NCBI GenBank assembly: GCA_007120615.1
Contig: SKNI01000202.1
Coordinates: 1-6,555, forward strand
Origin: Myxococcales bacterium
Lineage (GTDB): Bacteria > Myxococcota_A > Bradymonadia > Bradymonadales > Bradymonadaceae
Length of the DNA: 6,555 nucleotides
Reading direction: 5' to 3'
Below are positions 5,795-6,555 of this stretch, in pieces. Position 1 is the stretch's first letter. Every line of letters starts with the position of its first letter. Under the pieces are notes generated by a model. That model searched no databases and was not told the origin of the DNA. It saw nothing but the letters and a program-made list of their open reading frames with translations. Both the position numbers and the translations under genes were made by a program.

Positions 5795-6337
5795 ATGGAC
5801 GAAGAACGAACGCTGTTGATCGTCGATGATAACGAGATTTTTCGCGATCGCCTGGCCCGCGCATTTTCCGACCGCGGTTTTGAGGTCCGAAAAGCTCAAG
5901 ATTACGATACCGCCATCACCCTTGCCCGCGAGGAAAGTCCGGAGTGGGCGGTGGTCGACATGCGGATGCCCGGGCGAAACGGGCTCGAAGTGGTCCGGGA
6001 TCTCAAAGAGATCGATCCTCAGACCAAGATCGTGGTGCTGACGGGATACGGCTCCATCGCCACCGCCATCGATGCCGTTCGCCTGGGCGCGATCAACTAT
6101 CTTCAGAAGCCCGCCGACGCCGACGATATCATCGCCGCCTTTTCTCGCGGCGAACAACCACCGATGTCGGCCTCCGATCACGACTACCAGGCTCCCTCCC
6201 TGGCCCGCGCCGAGTGGGAACATATCCAGCGGGTCCTGGCCGACTGCGGAGGCAATATCTCCGAGGCCGCCCGCCGCCTCGATATTCACCGCCGCACCCT
6301 GCAGCGCAAACTCGATCGCTATCCACCGCGGGAGTAA
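5795..6337 (+). CDS. regA: RegA/PrrA/ActR-like response regulator
   Basis: A 180-residue transcription regulator. The receiver domain (about 5-116) has D11/D12, the phospho-acceptor D55 in VVDMRMPG, T83 and K105 in QKP. A short linker containing prolines (119-135) joins it to a Fis-type helix-turn-helix: AEWEHIQRVLADCGGNIS (139-156), then EAARRLDIHRRTLQRKL (157-173). The wording around WEHIQRV and HRRTLQR is highly characteristic of RegA/PrrA/ActR, which control respiratory, photosynthetic and carbon or nitrogen genes in response to redox state in alphaproteobacteria. AAAGAGG at 5782-5788 lies 6 bases before the ATG. The gene follows the regB-like gene by 32 bases, so the two form an operon. 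The targets here are unknown. No clear terminator follows. Confidence 0.94.
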   Translation: MDEERTLLIVDDNEIFRDRLARAFSDRGFEVRKAQDYDTAITLAREESPEWAVVDMRMPGRNGLEVVRDLKEIDPQTKIVVLTGYGSIATAIDAVRLGAINYLQKPADADDIIAAFSRGEQPPMSASDHDYQAPSLARAEWEHIQRVLADCGGNISEAARRLDIHRRTLQRKLDRYPPRE

Positions 6338-6461
6338 AATGGCCACCGGACGAACACTTTTCACTTAGCGACAATTTGCCTCATAGCGATTCTCACGGTA
6401 GTGGTTATCTTGTAGGCTGCATCATCAACGTCACCACGTCTCCCAACATAAGGAAGAGAAG

Positions 6462-6555
6462 ATGTCCGACTCCAAACCACTTAATCGCCGAGAATTTATG
6501 GAACGAGCGGCCCTTCTGGGCGCTCTGACCGTGGGCGCAGGATCCCTCCTTGCGG
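6462..6555 (+). CDS. Tat-exported protein, N-terminus only (runs off right edge)
   Basis: Only 31 residues are visible. They form a twin-arginine signal peptide: a short polar start, NRREFM (8-13) as the Tat motif, then a mildly hydrophobic, Ala/Gly/Leu-rich stretch (AALLGALTVGAGSLLA, 16-31). AAGGAAGAGAAG immediately upstream supplies the RBS for the ATG. Tat substrates are exported folded and often carry a cofactor such as an iron-sulfur cluster or molybdopterin, so a Rieske-type or other redox protein is possible beside a RegB/RegA pair, but nothing in the visible part shows which. It starts 124 bases after the regA-like gene, on the same strand. Confidence 0.8.
   Translation, partial: MSDSKPLNRREFMERAALLGALTVGAGSLLA

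Noticed and set aside
5777..6364. Open frame of 195 codons on the minus strand
   Set aside because: It is antisense to the RegA-like regulator, and the composition reflects the GC-rich complementary strand.
5944..6528. Open plus-strand frame overlapping regA and the Tat gene start
   Set aside because: It is an Arg-rich out-of-frame translation of regA; the frame passes through the intergenic region with no RBS or motif.

Overview
The window reads as a signalling-rich piece of a moderately GC-rich, Gram-negative chromosome. A eukaryotic-type Ser/Thr kinase with an HRDISPHN catalytic loop, a lipoprotein of short cysteine-rich type, and an FHA-GAF-HD-GYP protein together suggest a deltaproteobacterial lineage (Myxococcota, possibly Bradymonadia-like). 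This placement comes from protein style only and is not proven.

Layout. At the left edge (1-526, minus) is the N-terminal part of a Ser/Thr protein kinase that runs off the window. A divergent promoter region of about 200 bases (527-734) separates it from a two-gene plus-strand unit: a small Cys-rich lipoprotein (735-995) and, 14 bases later, a 280-residue protein with an aminoglycoside-phosphotransferase/choline-kinase-like outline but a degraded catalytic loop (1010-1852). Convergent to it, with 9 bases between the stops, is a 661-residue minus-strand FHA-GAF-HD-GYP protein (1862-3847), a predicted cyclic-di-GMP phosphodiesterase.

A gene-poor stretch of about 550 bases (3848-4400) holds a REPIN-like pair of inverted palindromic repeats (3986-4057), flanked by an imperfect direct repeat, and an 18-base dyad (4325-4342) just upstream of the next operon. 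That operon (4401-6337) encodes a six-TM sensor histidine kinase with the GGxxNPF quinone motif and a matching response regulator with a Fis-type helix-turn-helix. Both look like the RegB/RegA (PrrB/PrrA, ActS/ActR) redox system. At the right edge (6462-6555) begins a gene with a twin-arginine signal peptide.

Taken together, the genes cover Ser/Thr phosphorylation (kinase, FHA reader, kinase-like protein), cyclic-di-GMP turnover and membrane redox sensing. The RegB/RegA pair is the only clear functional unit. A link between the Ser/Thr kinase, the pseudokinase-like protein and the FHA-HD-GYP protein is inferred from proximity. The most interesting items are the kinase-like protein lacking its catalytic residues, the RegB/RegA pair in an apparently non-classical lineage, the REPIN-like element and the large insertion in the HD-GYP domain.
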